DNA of 64,000 nt. Source: Ramlibacter pinisoli. Its GTDB lineage: Bacteria; Pseudomonadota; Gammaproteobacteria; Burkholderiales; Burkholderiaceae_C. The notes under the pieces are model-generated. The model had not been told where the DNA came from and searched no databases. It saw nothing but the letters and a program-made list of their open reading frames with translations. The position numbers and the translations under genes are program-made. This document shows positions 50,864 through 59,947 of this stretch, one piece after another. Each line of letters begins with the position of its first letter. Position 1 is the stretch's first letter. Where the stretch lies: assembly GCF_009758015.1 (NCBI RefSeq), contig NZ_WSEL01000002.1:42811-106810 (forward strand). Direction: 5' to 3'.

Positions 50864-51610
50864 TCAGCGGATGTCCAATGGATCCATCACCAGCCGGCCC
50901 TCGGTGCCGCCGTCCAGGCGGATCTGGGTCGGCTTGCCCAGCACGGCGGCGGGCAGCGGCACGTCGCTGGTGCGGTACACGCCGGCGATGGAGACGAGTT
51001 CGGGTTCGAGGCACAGCGTCACGATGCGCGCCTCGGCATGCCCGCGCGCGCCGGCCATGGCCTTGCCGCGCAGCGGTGCGTACACGTGGATGCTGCCGTC
51101 GGCCACCACTTCGGCGCCGGCATTGACCATGGCCATCACCACCAGGTCGCGCCCGCGCGCATAGACCTGCTGGCCCGAGCGCAGCGGCCGGTCGACGATC
51201 AGCGCCCCGGGCGGGGCGGCCGGCGCCGGGGCCGCGGCCGGCGCGCTGCGCACCGGCTCCTGCACCACCCGCGGCGACTGCAGCAGCAGGTCATCGGCGC
51301 GCGCCAGGCCGGCGGCACGCGCCGCCACCACCTGCTCGGCCGAGCCGCCGCGCACGGCCACCGGATGCACGCGGTGGCTGGCCAGCAGCGCAACCAGGGC
51401 AGCGAAGTCGACCGCCAGGCCGGCCACCGGCGTGAGGTCGATGACCAGCGCGTCGTGGTCGAAGAAATCGGGCTTGTCGCCGAAGCGCACCTGCAGCTCC
51501 CGCGACAGGGCGGCGAGATCAGGGGACTTCAGCAGCAGCGAGACCAGCGGCAGGGTCGCGCTCTTGATCTCGAATGTGGCGGGGGTGCGGCCAGCGAGGG
51601 CGACGGACAT
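50864..51610 (-). CDS. minC: Septum site-determining inhibitor
   Basis: The 248-residue MinC blocks FtsZ assembly away from midcell. The N-terminal FtsZ-binding domain (about 1-110) is followed by an Ala/Pro-rich linker (residues about 123-140, PAAAPAPAAPPGAL) and a C-terminal beta-helix that binds MinD (VYARGRDLVVMAMVNAGAEV, then DGSIHVYAPLRGKAMAG). It is the first gene of the minCDE operon; the start is assured by the N-terminal homology. Confidence 0.94.
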   Translation of the reverse strand: MSVALAGRTPATFEIKSATLPLVSLLLKSPDLAALSRELQVRFGDKPDFFDHDALVIDLTPVAGLAVDFAALVALLASHRVHPVAVRGGSAEQVVAARAAGLARADDLLLQSPRVVQEPVRSAPAAAPAPAAPPGALIVDRPLRSGQQVYARGRDLVVMAMVNAGAEVVADGSIHVYAPLRGKAMAGARGHAEARIVTLCLEPELVSIAGVYRTSDVPLPAAVLGKPTQIRLDGGTEGRLVMDPLDIR

Positions 51611-51785
51611 CGGGGAGTGAGGGGGTACTGCGGCTTCGGACTGCTGCTGGAGCGGCTGAGCGTCGGCGCATCTTAGCAGTGGGTGGTGAGCGCCGTCCTA
51701 CACTTTCTGTTGCTGAATGCGGCTGCAGCCGGCGCGATCGCACGCCCACACTGGGTTCGAGCCGCTTGGTTCGAAGGAGCCAATC

Positions 51786-52280
51786 ATGCGCATGCCCCAC
51801 ACCACCTGGCACTGGTTCACGGTCGCCGCGATTTTGGTGCTCGCTTTGTTCACCCTCAGTGACGCCCATGGCCAGAGCACCGGACCGAACGCGGCCTTCG
51901 AGGGCCGCCCGGCCATGGCCGGCCCGCAATCGGGGCTGGGCCCGCAGGCCGGTCCGCCGCAGGGCGGCATCAGCCCGCAAAGCCGCGACGACCCGGGCGG
52001 CGGCGTGGTGCTGCAGAAGCCCTCGGGGCTGGACGGCGCAGCGCCGGTGGTGCCGCGCGATCCCGGCGTCGGGCGGCCGAGCAACAGCGACCTGGCCCGT
52101 CCGGGCGGCAGCGACGTGACGCCACCGCGCGACCGCGACAACGGCATCGTCAAGCGCGAGCGGGACAGCGGCGGCGCGACCGAGCAGGGACGCTCGGCCA
52201 GCAAGGCCAAGCGCGCCGCCAAGCGCACCGTCGAGAGATCGCGCCACGGCGTCGGCGGCTTCGACAGCGTCGGCGACTGA
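51786..52280 (+). CDS. Exported Gly/Pro-rich hypothetical protein
   Basis: A signal peptide (WFTVAAILVLALFTLSDAHG) leads a mature part of about 135 residues dominated by Gly, Pro, Asp and Ser in the first two-thirds and by Lys/Arg in the last third (SASKAKRAAKRTVERSR). It is probably disordered. GAAGGAG precedes the ATG. It is divergent from minCDE. No family recognised. Confidence 0.6.
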   Translation: MRMPHTTWHWFTVAAILVLALFTLSDAHGQSTGPNAAFEGRPAMAGPQSGLGPQAGPPQGGISPQSRDDPGGGVVLQKPSGLDGAAPVVPRDPGVGRPSNSDLARPGGSDVTPPRDRDNGIVKRERDSGGATEQGRSASKAKRAAKRTVERSRHGVGGFDSVGD

Positions 52281-52331
52281 CCGCTGCAGCGCGCGTGCGT
52301 GCCGCGGCCGCCGGCGGCCCGCACGCCCGGC

Positions 52332-53789
52332 TCAGGCCGCCAGCACCACGCTGGCCTTCTTCAGGTCCTGCACGAAGGCGGCGAACGCTGCCTCGCGCTC
52401 GTCGGCCTGCAGGCGCAGCAGCGCCGACGGGTGCAGCGTGATCAGCACGCGCAGGCCGTCCTCGCGTTCCAGCCAGTGGCCGCGCTCGGCCATCACCGGC
52501 ACCGCGTGGCCCACCAGCGCCCGGGCGGCGGTGGCGCCCAGCGCCACCAGGGCCTGCGGCTGGACCAGCGCGATCTCGTCCTCCAGCCAGTGCTGGCAGG
52601 CCGCCTGCTCGCGCTGGGTGGGGCTCTTGTGGATGCGCCGCTGGCCGCGCAGCTCGAACTTGAAATGCTTGACCGCGTTGCTGACGAACACCGCCTCGCG
52701 GTCGATGCCGGCCGCGGCCAGCGCGCGATCGAGCAGCTGCCCGGCCGGACCGACGAAGGGGTGGCCGCGCAGGTCCTCCTGCTCGCCGGGCTGCTCGCCC
52801 ACCAGCATCAGCGGCGCGTGCAGCCGCCCCTCGCCGGTGACCGACTGGGTGGCGAACTCGCCGATCGGGCACTCGCGGCAGCGCATGGTGGCGGCCTTGA
52901 GTTCGGCCAGCGAGTGGATGTGGTCGGCGTGCACGGTGACGACGGGGTCGCCGTCGAGCGCGCGCGGCAGGCGCCGGCGCGTCGGCTGGGCCGGTTCATC
53001 GAGCATGGTGGCGCTGCGTTGGGCCGCGTCGGCCGCCAGCCGGTCGATCAGCTGCGCCTCGGGCAGGTCGGGCCAGTACTGGCGCGGCAGCTCGTGCCGC
53101 ATCGCCTGCAGCTTCAGCCGCGCCGGGTCGAAGATGCTCTGGTAGTAGGTGAGCCACGGCTGCTCGCCCTGGTCGGGACGCGGCGCATCCTCGCGCCGGC
53201 CGCCGGGCCCGAACAGCAGCTGGCCGCCGTCCCAGCGGACCGAGCGCTCGGGCGTGAGGATCGCCCAGTACAGGTTGCCGAAGCGGCGCGCGAACCAGGG
53301 CGCCACCGCCTCGGTGATGTGGTGCACCGGCTCGAACCAGGCCACGTGCAGCAGCTCGCCCGGCCGCTCGTCGTCGGCCACCGGCCGGAAGCGCACGAAG
53401 GCCTTCATCTTGTGGATGTCGCGCCGCACCGCCTGCGCCATCTGCTGCGCCAGCAGCATGTCGGGGTCGATCGGGTCGTTGCGCAGCGCCGGCTCGTGCA
53501 CCAGCCGCCACAGCAGCCGGTACAGCAGGTCGAAGCGGCCGGCTTCGCGGTGCAGCACCACCACCTCGCACAGGCGCAGGAACGAGGCCGGCACCAGCGC
53601 GGTGGCCGCCTTCGAGATGCTGCGCAGCGGCGCCTCCTCGCTGTCGGCGGGGCCGGTGAACAGCTCGGGCGCGGTCTCGTGCAGCGTGAGCCAGTGCACC
53701 TCGTCGGGCGGCACCTGGTGCGCCAGCAGCGCGTGCGAGGCGTCCCGGAAGCCCGCCAGGTCGATCTCGCTGCACAGCTGCGCGTCCAT
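52332..53789 (-). CDS. UdgX-type uracil-DNA glycosylase fused to DUF4130
   Basis: The 485-residue protein joins two modules usually annotated together. An N-terminal DUF4130-like part (about 1-250) has VPPDEVHWLTLHETA and an FRPVADDERPGELLHVAWFE segment. A family-UdgX glycosylase (about 280-485) has the active site GEQPGEQEDLRGHPFVGPAG, the RRIH loop whose His forms a covalent bond to the excised site in studied UdgX enzymes, and the LITLHPSALLR motif. A cysteine cluster (MRCRECPIG) supplies iron-sulfur ligands. It should remove or trap uracil in DNA. ATG 53789 was chosen; the frame extends far upstream without similarity. Confidence 0.85.
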   Translation of the reverse strand: MDAQLCSEIDLAGFRDASHALLAHQVPPDEVHWLTLHETAPELFTGPADSEEAPLRSISKAATALVPASFLRLCEVVVLHREAGRFDLLYRLLWRLVHEPALRNDPIDPDMLLAQQMAQAVRRDIHKMKAFVRFRPVADDERPGELLHVAWFEPVHHITEAVAPWFARRFGNLYWAILTPERSVRWDGGQLLFGPGGRREDAPRPDQGEQPWLTYYQSIFDPARLKLQAMRHELPRQYWPDLPEAQLIDRLAADAAQRSATMLDEPAQPTRRRLPRALDGDPVVTVHADHIHSLAELKAATMRCRECPIGEFATQSVTGEGRLHAPLMLVGEQPGEQEDLRGHPFVGPAGQLLDRALAAAGIDREAVFVSNAVKHFKFELRGQRRIHKSPTQREQAACQHWLEDEIALVQPQALVALGATAARALVGHAVPVMAERGHWLEREDGLRVLITLHPSALLRLQADEREAAFAAFVQDLKKASVVLAA

Positions 53790-53809
53790 GGCCACCCCGC
53801 TCGGACCGG

Positions 53810-54247
53810 TCACCAGCGCGCCGCGCCGGCGGGGCTTTTGGGCCGGGTGAGCCGCTTGGCATTGGCGCGCGAGGCGGCGTGCACCGGCGCCAGGGCGGCG
53901 CTGCCCAGGCGGGCCAGATCGCTGCTGGTGCGCTGCCACGTCGCCGGCGCACCCCACGGCTGCCAGCCCGCCGACGTGAACCAGGGGCGCCAGGCCTGCG
54001 CCAGCCACTGCAGCTGCATCGCCTGCAGCTTCAGGCCGACCGCCAGCAGCGACTCGGTGCCGGCCTGCAGCTTCTCCGGCGCCATGCGGGCGAACTCCTT
54101 TCGGTCGCGCGCACTGGGCTGGTGGCCGGCCGCCGCCATGCGGCCGAGCCGGATCGGGATCACCTGGCCGGAGGCCCACAGCATCTCGCCGGTGCGCAGG
54201 GCCAGCTGGATCCACTGCAGGAAGGGGTTGGCGGTCGACGTGCGCAT
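53810..54247 (-). CDS. Phasin-like PHA granule protein
   Basis: The 145-residue protein resembles the polyhydroxyalkanoate granule-associated phasin-like proteins of Burkholderiales. It has TANPFLQWIQLALRTGEMLW at the start, a conserved RKEFARMAPEKLQAGTESL motif, and an amphipathic helix able to coat hydrophobic granules. No PHA synthase gene is near. The start is good because the family N-terminus follows directly. It stands between the UdgX fusion gene and the ybhN-like gene, all on the minus strand. Confidence 0.7.
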   Translation of the reverse strand: MRTSTANPFLQWIQLALRTGEMLWASGQVIPIRLGRMAAAGHQPSARDRKEFARMAPEKLQAGTESLLAVGLKLQAMQLQWLAQAWRPWFTSAGWQPWGAPATWQRTSSDLARLGSAALAPVHAASRANAKRLTRPKSPAGAARW

Positions 54248-54267
54248 GGGGAGTCCTCGGTGGGGTG

Positions 54268-55326
54268 TCAGGCCGGCGCGATGCGGGCCCGTTTCTTCAG
54301 GCGCCGGGCCTTGAGTTCCATCGCCAGGTACATGACGGTGGCAATGGCCAGCGGGCCGATGTAGTAGACCGCCCGGTAGCCGAGCAGGGCGGCCAGCAGC
54401 TGGCCTTCGGAGATGCGGTGCCCCAGCAGCGCGAGGAACACCGCCTCGAACACGCCCAGCCCGGCCGGCACGTGCAGGATGACCCCGGCGATGGCGCCCA
54501 CCAGCAGCACCGTGAGCACGTCGGTGTAGGGGAGCTTCTGCTGCAGCAGCACCCAGATGATGGTGGCCATCACCGCCCAGTTCAGGCACGAGATCGACAA
54601 CTGCAGCACCGCCATGCGCCAGGGCGGCAGGAACAGCTCGTGGCCGCGCCAGTCCCAGGTGTGGTCGCCGGCGCGCCAGCAGGCGACGATGTAGCCGAGC
54701 GAGATGGCCACCAGCACGGCGCCGATCCACTGCAGCCCGTGGTTGCCCATGTGCCAGGACGGCGGCAGCGCCAGCGGGTGCAGCAGGAACAGGCAGCCGG
54801 CCAGCAGCATGTAGCCCAGCCAGTTGGTCAGCATGCTCATCGACACGACGCGGGTGATGACGCCGGTCTTGAGCCCCAGCCGCGAGTACAGCCGGTAGCG
54901 GAAGCCCACCCCGCCGACCAGCGAGCCGATGCACAGGTTGAAGGCGTAGCTGACGAAGTTGACCGCCATCACCACGCCGGTCTTGAGCGTGTGGCCGGTG
55001 TAGCGGCGGCCGATCAGGTCGAAGCAGCTGTACAGCAGGTGGCTGGCCACCGCCAGCCCGACCGCCAGCCCCAGCGCCGGCACCGGCAGCGCCTGCAGCG
55101 AGTCCCGCACGTCGTCCCAGTCGATGCGGCGCGCATAGGCCACCAGCAGCCAGGCGACCGCGACGAAGAAGGCCAGCGACAGCAGGCGGCGCAGCCACGG
55201 CCACCACGGCCGCCGGGTGGCCGGCGCTTCCAGCGGCTCCTCCGGCACGATGAAGTCGCTGTCGCGCTCGATCACCGAATCGTTGGCGGCCTGGTGCAGG
55301 CCCTGCGGCAGGGCCCGGGTGGTCAT
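54268..55326 (-). CDS. ybhN: YbhN-like inner membrane protein
   Basis: The 352-residue protein belongs to the lysylphosphatidylglycerol synthase transmembrane/UPF0104 family, with about eight membrane helices and landmark segments AVNFVSYAFNLCIGSLVGG and VPAGLGVFEAVFLALL. In E. coli ybhN is the last gene of ybhP-clsB-ybhN; the same order is kept here. Its ATG overlaps the clsB stop by four bases. A role in lipid transport or in making substrates available to cardiolipin synthase is inferred. Confidence 0.85.
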   Translation of the reverse strand: MTTRALPQGLHQAANDSVIERDSDFIVPEEPLEAPATRRPWWPWLRRLLSLAFFVAVAWLLVAYARRIDWDDVRDSLQALPVPALGLAVGLAVASHLLYSCFDLIGRRYTGHTLKTGVVMAVNFVSYAFNLCIGSLVGGVGFRYRLYSRLGLKTGVITRVVSMSMLTNWLGYMLLAGCLFLLHPLALPPSWHMGNHGLQWIGAVLVAISLGYIVACWRAGDHTWDWRGHELFLPPWRMAVLQLSISCLNWAVMATIIWVLLQQKLPYTDVLTVLLVGAIAGVILHVPAGLGVFEAVFLALLGHRISEGQLLAALLGYRAVYYIGPLAIATVMYLAMELKARRLKKRARIAPA

Positions 55327-56567
55327 CGGGCGTCCTCCGCCGGCGTCGGGCAGGCATGGACCAGGTCGTCCGGCATCGCCGGCGCCAGCCGCGGCCGGTG
55401 CCGCGGCAGCAGGCCGACCACGGTGGGGTACAGGCGCACCAGGTGGAAGGCGATGAAGCTGCGCAGCACGTCGAACAGGCCGCCGCGCGCCAGCTCCTGC
55501 GGCTCGATCTGCTGGCAGCTGTGCTGCATCAGATGCTCCAGCCGCCCCAGCAGGTCGGCGTTGAAGGTGCGGTCGCGGATGACGACGTTGGCCTCGAGAT
55601 TCAGCGACAGGCTCAGCGGGTCGAGGTTGCTCGAGCCGATGGTGGCCCACTCGTCGTCGACCAGCGCCACCTTGCCGTGCAGCGGCCGGTCGCAGTACTC
55701 GAAGATGCGCACGCCGGCCTTGGCCAGCGTGCTGTACAGGGCGCTGGCGCCGATCTTGACGATGGCCATGTCGGGCGTGCCCTGCAGGACCAGGCGCACG
55801 TCGACGCCGCGGCGGGCCGCCCGGCGCAGGTCGCGGATCAGCCGGTAGCCGGGGAAGAAGTAGGCGTTGGCGATCACGATGCGGCGGCGTGCGCCGCGGA
55901 TCGCCAGCCGGTACTGGTGCTCGATGTCGGTGGTGTGCGAGCCGTTGTCGCGCGACACCAGCAGGGCCCGGGCGCTGCCCGCGCGCGGCAGCTGCTCGGG
56001 CGGCGGACGGGCCTCGCGCCGCCAGCGCCACCAGCGCCGGTGCGCCGAGTGGCGCGAGCCGGCCGCCAGCGCGGCATGCGCGAAGCGGTGGATCTCGGCC
56101 ACGACGGGGCCGCGCACCTCGACCGACCAGTCCTGCTTGGCCTCCGGGCCGAAGTCGGCCAGGTGGTCGGCCGAGTAGTTGATGCCGCCGATGAAGGCCA
56201 CCTGGCCGTCCACCACCACGATCTTGCGGTGCAGCCGGCGCAGCGCCTTGGGCCGCAGCCCGAACGGCCGCGGGCCCGGGTCGAACACGTGCAGCCGCAC
56301 GCCGGCCTCGCACAGCGTGCGCACGAAACCGGTCGACAGGTCGGGCGAGCCCCAGCCGTCGATGGTCACGTCGACCTGCACGCCGCGCCGCGCGGCCGCC
56401 ACCAGGGCCGCCTGCAGTTGCAGGCCGACCTTGTCCTCGAACAGGATGAAGGTCTCCAGCACCACCTCGCGCTGCGCGCCGGCAATGCAGCCGAACACGC
56501 GCGGGTAGAACTGCTCCCCGTTCTCCAGCAGGGTGAAGGCGTTGCCCTCGGTCCAGCGCGCGGCCAT
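55323..56567 (-). CDS. clsB: Cardiolipin synthase B
   Basis: The 414-residue phospholipase-D-type enzyme has two HKD motifs, LRRLHRKIVVVDGQVAFIGG and DRPLHGKVALVDDEWATIGS. Cardiolipin synthases of the ClsB type condense phosphatidylglycerol with another phospholipid; they lack the N-terminal membrane helices of ClsA, as here. The neighbours ybhP and ybhN reproduce the E. coli operon. An Arg-rich insertion lies between the domains (HRRWWRWRREARP). Translation is coupled to ybhN by an ATGA overlap, and the gene starts nine bases after ybhP. Confidence 0.9.
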   Translation of the reverse strand: MAARWTEGNAFTLLENGEQFYPRVFGCIAGAQREVVLETFILFEDKVGLQLQAALVAAARRGVQVDVTIDGWGSPDLSTGFVRTLCEAGVRLHVFDPGPRPFGLRPKALRRLHRKIVVVDGQVAFIGGINYSADHLADFGPEAKQDWSVEVRGPVVAEIHRFAHAALAAGSRHSAHRRWWRWRREARPPPEQLPRAGSARALLVSRDNGSHTTDIEHQYRLAIRGARRRIVIANAYFFPGYRLIRDLRRAARRGVDVRLVLQGTPDMAIVKIGASALYSTLAKAGVRIFEYCDRPLHGKVALVDDEWATIGSSNLDPLSLSLNLEANVVIRDRTFNADLLGRLEHLMQHSCQQIEPQELARGGLFDVLRSFIAFHLVRLYPTVVGLLPRHRPRLAPAMPDDLVHACPTPAEDAR

Positions 56568-56576
56568 GGCGTCAGC

Positions 56577-57344
56577 TCACAGATGGATCTCGGCCACCAG
56601 CGGTGCGTGGTCGGACAGGTGCGACCAGGGCCGGCGCGGCAGCACGACCGGCAGGTGCACCGAGGCGTTGCGCACGTAGATGCGGTCCAGGCACAGGAGC
56701 GGGAAGCGCGAGGGGAAGGTGCGCGCCGGCTCGCCGTAGGTGTGCACGAAGACCTCGCGCAGCCCGACCTCGCGCTCCAGGACGGCGTTGGCGCGGCGGC
56801 GCCAGTCGTTGAAGTCGCCGGCCACGATCAGCGGGGCGTTGTCGGGCACCTCGCTGCGCACCATCTCGCACAGCAGGTCGAGCTGCTGCACGCGGTGCGA
56901 CTCCGACAGCCCCAGGTGCACGCAGATGCAGTGCACGTCCAGCGGCTGGCCCGGCACCCGCAGCACGCAGTGCAGCAGGCCGCGCTTCTCCGGCCCCGGC
57001 AGCGAAACGTCGTGGTTCTGGAACGACACGATGGGAAACTTGGACATCACGGCATTGCCGTGGTCGCCCTTGGGATAGACAACGTTGCGCCCGTAGGCGT
57101 ACTGCGGCCAGATCGAATCGGCCAGGAACTCGTAGTGCGGCGCGTCGGGCCAGTCGGCGATCTTCTTGCCCTTCTCCTCGTGCGTGCCCTGCACCTCCTG
57201 CAGGAACACGACGTCGGCGCCGATCTTGCGCACCGCATCGCGCAGCTCGGGCAGGATGAAGCGCCGGTTGAAGGCCGTGAATCCCTTGTGGATGTTGACC
57301 GTCATCACGGTGAGCGGAGGCACGGGGGAGGTGGTCTCGGACAT
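56577..57344 (-). CDS. ybhP: YbhP-like exonuclease/phosphatase-fold protein
   Basis: The 255-residue protein has the endonuclease/exonuclease/phosphatase fold. Visible catalytic motifs are [20 protein letters not shown] with the metal-binding Glu, [15 protein letters not shown] and [12 protein letters not shown] with the final Asp-His pair. As first gene of ybhP-clsB-ybhN it probably acts on a phospholipid or lipid-linked phosphate rather than DNA (inference). The start was set at ATG 57344 where the family N-terminus begins. Confidence 0.87.
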   Translation of the reverse strand: MSETTSPVPPLTVMTVNIHKGFTAFNRRFILPELRDAVRKIGADVVFLQEVQGTHEEKGKKIADWPDAPHYEFLADSIWPQYAYGRNVVYPKGDHGNAVMSKFPIVSFQNHDVSLPGPEKRGLLHCVLRVPGQPLDVHCICVHLGLSESHRVQQLDLLCEMVRSEVPDNAPLIVAGDFNDWRRRANAVLEREVGLREVFVHTYGEPARTFPSRFPLLCLDRIYVRNASVHLPVVLPRRPWSHLSDHAPLVAEIHL

Positions 57345-57512
57345 TGCCGGCGGCAGGAGGGAAGCGGAGACCTTTGTTGTATCGACGGGCTCTCTGCCGG
57401 GCTGTAGGACGCAAGGCGCTGTCGCTGCCCGCAGCGAGCCCGCAGGCTGCGGGCAGCGCGGGCTTTGCCCCACAATGCCGCCACCTCTGGTTCATCCGCA
57501 ACGACACGCACC

Positions 57513-58073
57513 ATGCCGTTCACCAGCCCCACCCGCCTCCTCCTTGTGGCCGCCACCTCGGCGGTCCTGGCCGCACCGGCCGCCGCCCAGGGCCTGCGCC
57601 CCTCGGCCGCGTTCTTCCAGACCGGCGGCGGCGACGACGGCGTGAGCGCCACGGCCTCGCTGGGCGCGTCCTGGGACTGGGCCTGGCGCCAGGCCGCCCT
57701 GGGGGGCGAGTTCAGCGCCGCCACCGAGCTGGTGGCCACGCTGCTGCAGGCCGACCGTGTGGGCGGTGGCCAGCGCACCTACGTGCAGCTGGGTCTGGTG
57801 CCCGTGCTGCGCTACCGCTTCGGCGCCGGCCGCTCGCCCTGGTTCGTCGAGGGCGGCATCGGCCTGTCGGTGATGGACCGCAAGCTCGAGACGCCCGAGA
57901 AGTCGCAGGGCAGCGCCTGGAACTTCAGCGACAACCTGGCGGTTGGCCGCAACTTCGGCGCGCGCAACGAACATGAACTGAGCCTGCGCTGGCAGCACAC
58001 TTCCAATGCCGGCATCCAGGAGCCCAACCCGGGCTTCGACATGTTCTTCGTGCGCTACGCGGCGCGCTTCTGA
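57513..58073 (+). CDS. pagL: Lipid A 3-O-deacylase
   Basis: The 186-residue protein has a signal peptide (cleavage near APAAAQ) and the eight-strand beta-barrel pattern of PagL in the outer membrane. The catalytic motif HTSNAG has His162 and Ser164, followed by PNPGFD in which Asp176 could be the acidic third residue. PagL removes the 3-linked acyl chain of lipid A, changing endotoxin signalling and membrane packing. It is divergent from the ybhP-clsB-ybhN operon, so two envelope-lipid functions are neighbours. The ATG at 57513 directly precedes the signal peptide. Confidence 0.85.
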   Translation: MPFTSPTRLLLVAATSAVLAAPAAAQGLRPSAAFFQTGGGDDGVSATASLGASWDWAWRQAALGGEFSAATELVATLLQADRVGGGQRTYVQLGLVPVLRYRFGAGRSPWFVEGGIGLSVMDRKLETPEKSQGSAWNFSDNLAVGRNFGARNEHELSLRWQHTSNAGIQEPNPGFDMFFVRYAARF

Positions 58074-58236
58074 CGACGCAGCTCTCCCATTCAGGACGGC
58101 CGGCCTGCCACGGCACGTCCTACAGGATGCGTCACGCGCGTCCGGCAGCCCGGCCACGGGCCGGCCCCTAAGGTTGCTCCACGCCCCGCCTGTCGGGGTG
58201 CTGCTGTCAACAACATCAACCTAGGAAGGAATCGTG

Positions 58237-58749
58237 ATGACCAACAAGACCCTGCCCCTGCTCCTGGCCGGCCTGCTCGCCACCGCGGGCGCATTCGCCC
58301 AGTCCGCCGGCGGCTCCAGCGGCGACAGCTCGATGTCGTCCCAGCCCGGCTCGCCCTCGCAATCGCTGAATTCCAGCGGCAGCCGCACGACCACGCCGAG
58401 CGCCACCACCATGGACAGCCTGCCGGGCACCCGCGGTGCGGCCTCGCCTTCGTCGTCCTCGACGATGGGTGCTTCGCCGTCCACCGTCGCACCGGCGACC
58501 GAGGCACCGGCCACCGTCGCGCCGGCCACCGGCACCATGGGCGCTGCCCCGGCGCCGGACGTGGTGATCGTGCAGCCGGCCGTCGCGGTGCCGGTGGCCG
58601 TGCCGGTGCTCGTGCAGCGCGATGCGCGCAGCGAGCGCTGGACCGGCAACCGGGCCGTCGACACCGGCAACGGCCAGCTGGAATCGAACATGGGCCCGTA
58701 CGACCGCACCTGGACCAACCCGAACCACAGCCGCGCCGGCAGCTACTGA
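58237..58749 (+). CDS. Exported Ser/Thr-rich hypothetical protein
   Basis: A signal peptide (LPLLLAGLLATAGAFAQ) leads a Ser/Gly/Thr-rich part, then repeated Ala-Thr-Pro units (VAPATEAPATVAPATG, about residues 88-103) and a short hydrophobic strand (VVIVQPAVAVPVAVPVLV). The C-terminal 45 residues are polar and ordered-looking (ERWTGNRAVDTGNGQLESNM). AAGGA precedes the start. A strong terminator follows 24 bases after the stop. Envelope location likely; function unknown. Confidence 0.65.
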   Translation: MTNKTLPLLLAGLLATAGAFAQSAGGSSGDSSMSSQPGSPSQSLNSSGSRTTTPSATTMDSLPGTRGAASPSSSSTMGASPSTVAPATEAPATVAPATGTMGAAPAPDVVIVQPAVAVPVAVPVLVQRDARSERWTGNRAVDTGNGQLESNMGPYDRTWTNPNHSRAGSY

Positions 58750-58773
58750 GCACGCGCGCCGCTGCCATGACAA

Positions 58774-58804
58774 AGCCTGCGCGGGCAACCGCGCAGGCTT
58801 TTTT
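58774..58804 (+). terminator. Rho-independent terminator
   Basis: An eleven-pair perfect stem (AGCCTGCGCGG with CCGCGCAGGCT, loop GCAA) is followed by a T-run. It ends the transcript of the Ser/Thr-rich exported protein and separates it from the convergent Spy-like gene. Confidence 0.9.
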
Positions 58805-58833
58805 CATGGGCCCGGGATCGGACCCACTGCCCG

Positions 58834-59298
58834 TCAGCCGTGGTGGCGGCCGCCGTGGCCGCCGCGGCCCTGGAACAGGCGCGCGGTCTCGGCATCGAAG
58901 GTCTTCTTCTGCTCGGCGGAGAGCTGGGCATAGAAGGCCTTGGTGGCATCGGCGCGCCGGTCCATCTCGGCGTTGCGCTGGTTGCGCAGCGCGCGCATCT
59001 GGTCGAGGCGGTCGGGCGTCGACAGGTTGGCCAGGGCCTGGCGGTCGGGCCGCGGCGCGCCGGCCGCGGGCTGCATCGCGTTGGAGAAGCTGGTCCAGGC
59101 CGGCTCCTGGGTCGGCGTCAGCTGCAGCTTCTGCTTCAGGTCGGCCAGGTGCTTGTTCACGCGCTCGGCCATGCGGGCCGGATCGTGGCGGCCGTTCGGC
59201 GCCGGGGCGGCGCCGGGAGCCGGCTGGGCTTGCGCGGCGACCGCCATGGCGGCCAGCAGCGCGCCGGTGAAGAGGTGCTTGCGACGGGACGGTTGCAT
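58834..59298 (-). CDS. Spy/CpxP-like periplasmic chaperone
   Basis: The 154-residue protein has a signal peptide (ending AVAAQAQ) and a mature all-helical part with the LTxxQ pattern twice: LQLTPTQEPAW and QLSAEQKKTFD. This is the Spy/CpxP family fold, a cradle-shaped dimer that protects unfolded envelope proteins and damps Cpx signalling. The tail is His/Gly-rich (GRGGHGGRHHG), possibly binding metals. ATG 59298 was chosen to begin at the signal peptide. It converges on the terminator at 58774. Confidence 0.85.
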   Translation of the reverse strand: MQPSRRKHLFTGALLAAMAVAAQAQPAPGAAPAPNGRHDPARMAERVNKHLADLKQKLQLTPTQEPAWTSFSNAMQPAAGAPRPDRQALANLSTPDRLDQMRALRNQRNAEMDRRADATKAFYAQLSAEQKKTFDAETARLFQGRGGHGGRHHG

Positions 59299-59531
59299 GG
59301 GGGAAGTCCTTTCGGTGGTTGGACCCGGGCGGGGAAGGCGTCCAGGTTGGAAAGGAGTGTGGAACCGCCGTGTCAAAGGCCGGTGGCGGCCGCGTCACGG
59401 CCGTGTAAAGCCTTTCCCCGGCCGTGCTGCCGCCGTGCGGGGTGTCCTACGGCGAGAACGCATGCGCGGCCACAGCCAGGATGCAGGGTGCCGACCAGAG
59501 TGAAGGCACACAGCGTCCGAAGGAGACCGCC

Positions 59532-59915
59532 ATGCCAGTCCTGACCTCAAGCCCCTGGGCCCTCCTGGTGCTGGGCGGTGCGCTGGCCGGGCCCGCCATG
59601 GCCCAGCTGGCGCCGGGGACCGACACCGACACCCGGCCGCATCCCGTGCCGGGCCAGGTGCTCAGCGATGCCGAAATGCTGCCGGCCGAGAGCCGCGACA
59701 GCACCGGCGCCGTGCTGCTGCACCAGTCGCCGGTGCGCGCCCAGCAGCAGCAGCGCAACGCCTACTCCGACAGCGCCGCCCGCACCGGTGTCAACACCAC
59801 CATCGGCCGCAACGTGCAGCGCATCGTCGACCGCGCGCGCGGCTGGGACGAGCCAGCCGAGGCCGACGTGGCACCGCCGCTGCGCGACGCGCCGCCCGGT
59901 CCCGCCACCGACTGA
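59532..59915 (+). CDS. Small exported hypothetical protein
   Basis: A signal peptide (ALLVLGGALAGPAMAQ) is followed by about 103 polar residues with no recognisable domain. QSPVRAQQQQRNAYSDSA and TTIGRNVQRIVDRARGWDEP are the most structured-looking stretches. GAAGGAG lies before ATG 59532. It converges with the old yellow enzyme gene; no operon partner. Confidence 0.6.
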   Translation: MPVLTSSPWALLVLGGALAGPAMAQLAPGTDTDTRPHPVPGQVLSDAEMLPAESRDSTGAVLLHQSPVRAQQQQRNAYSDSAARTGVNTTIGRNVQRIVDRARGWDEPAEADVAPPLRDAPPGPATD

Positions 59916-59947
59916 ACGCGCACCGACGGCGTCGCCCTGCGGCGCGC

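Noticed and set aside
53790..54215. N-terminal extension of the UdgX fusion protein to 627 residues
   Set aside because: The extra part lies in another frame over the phasin-like gene and has no similarity to the family.
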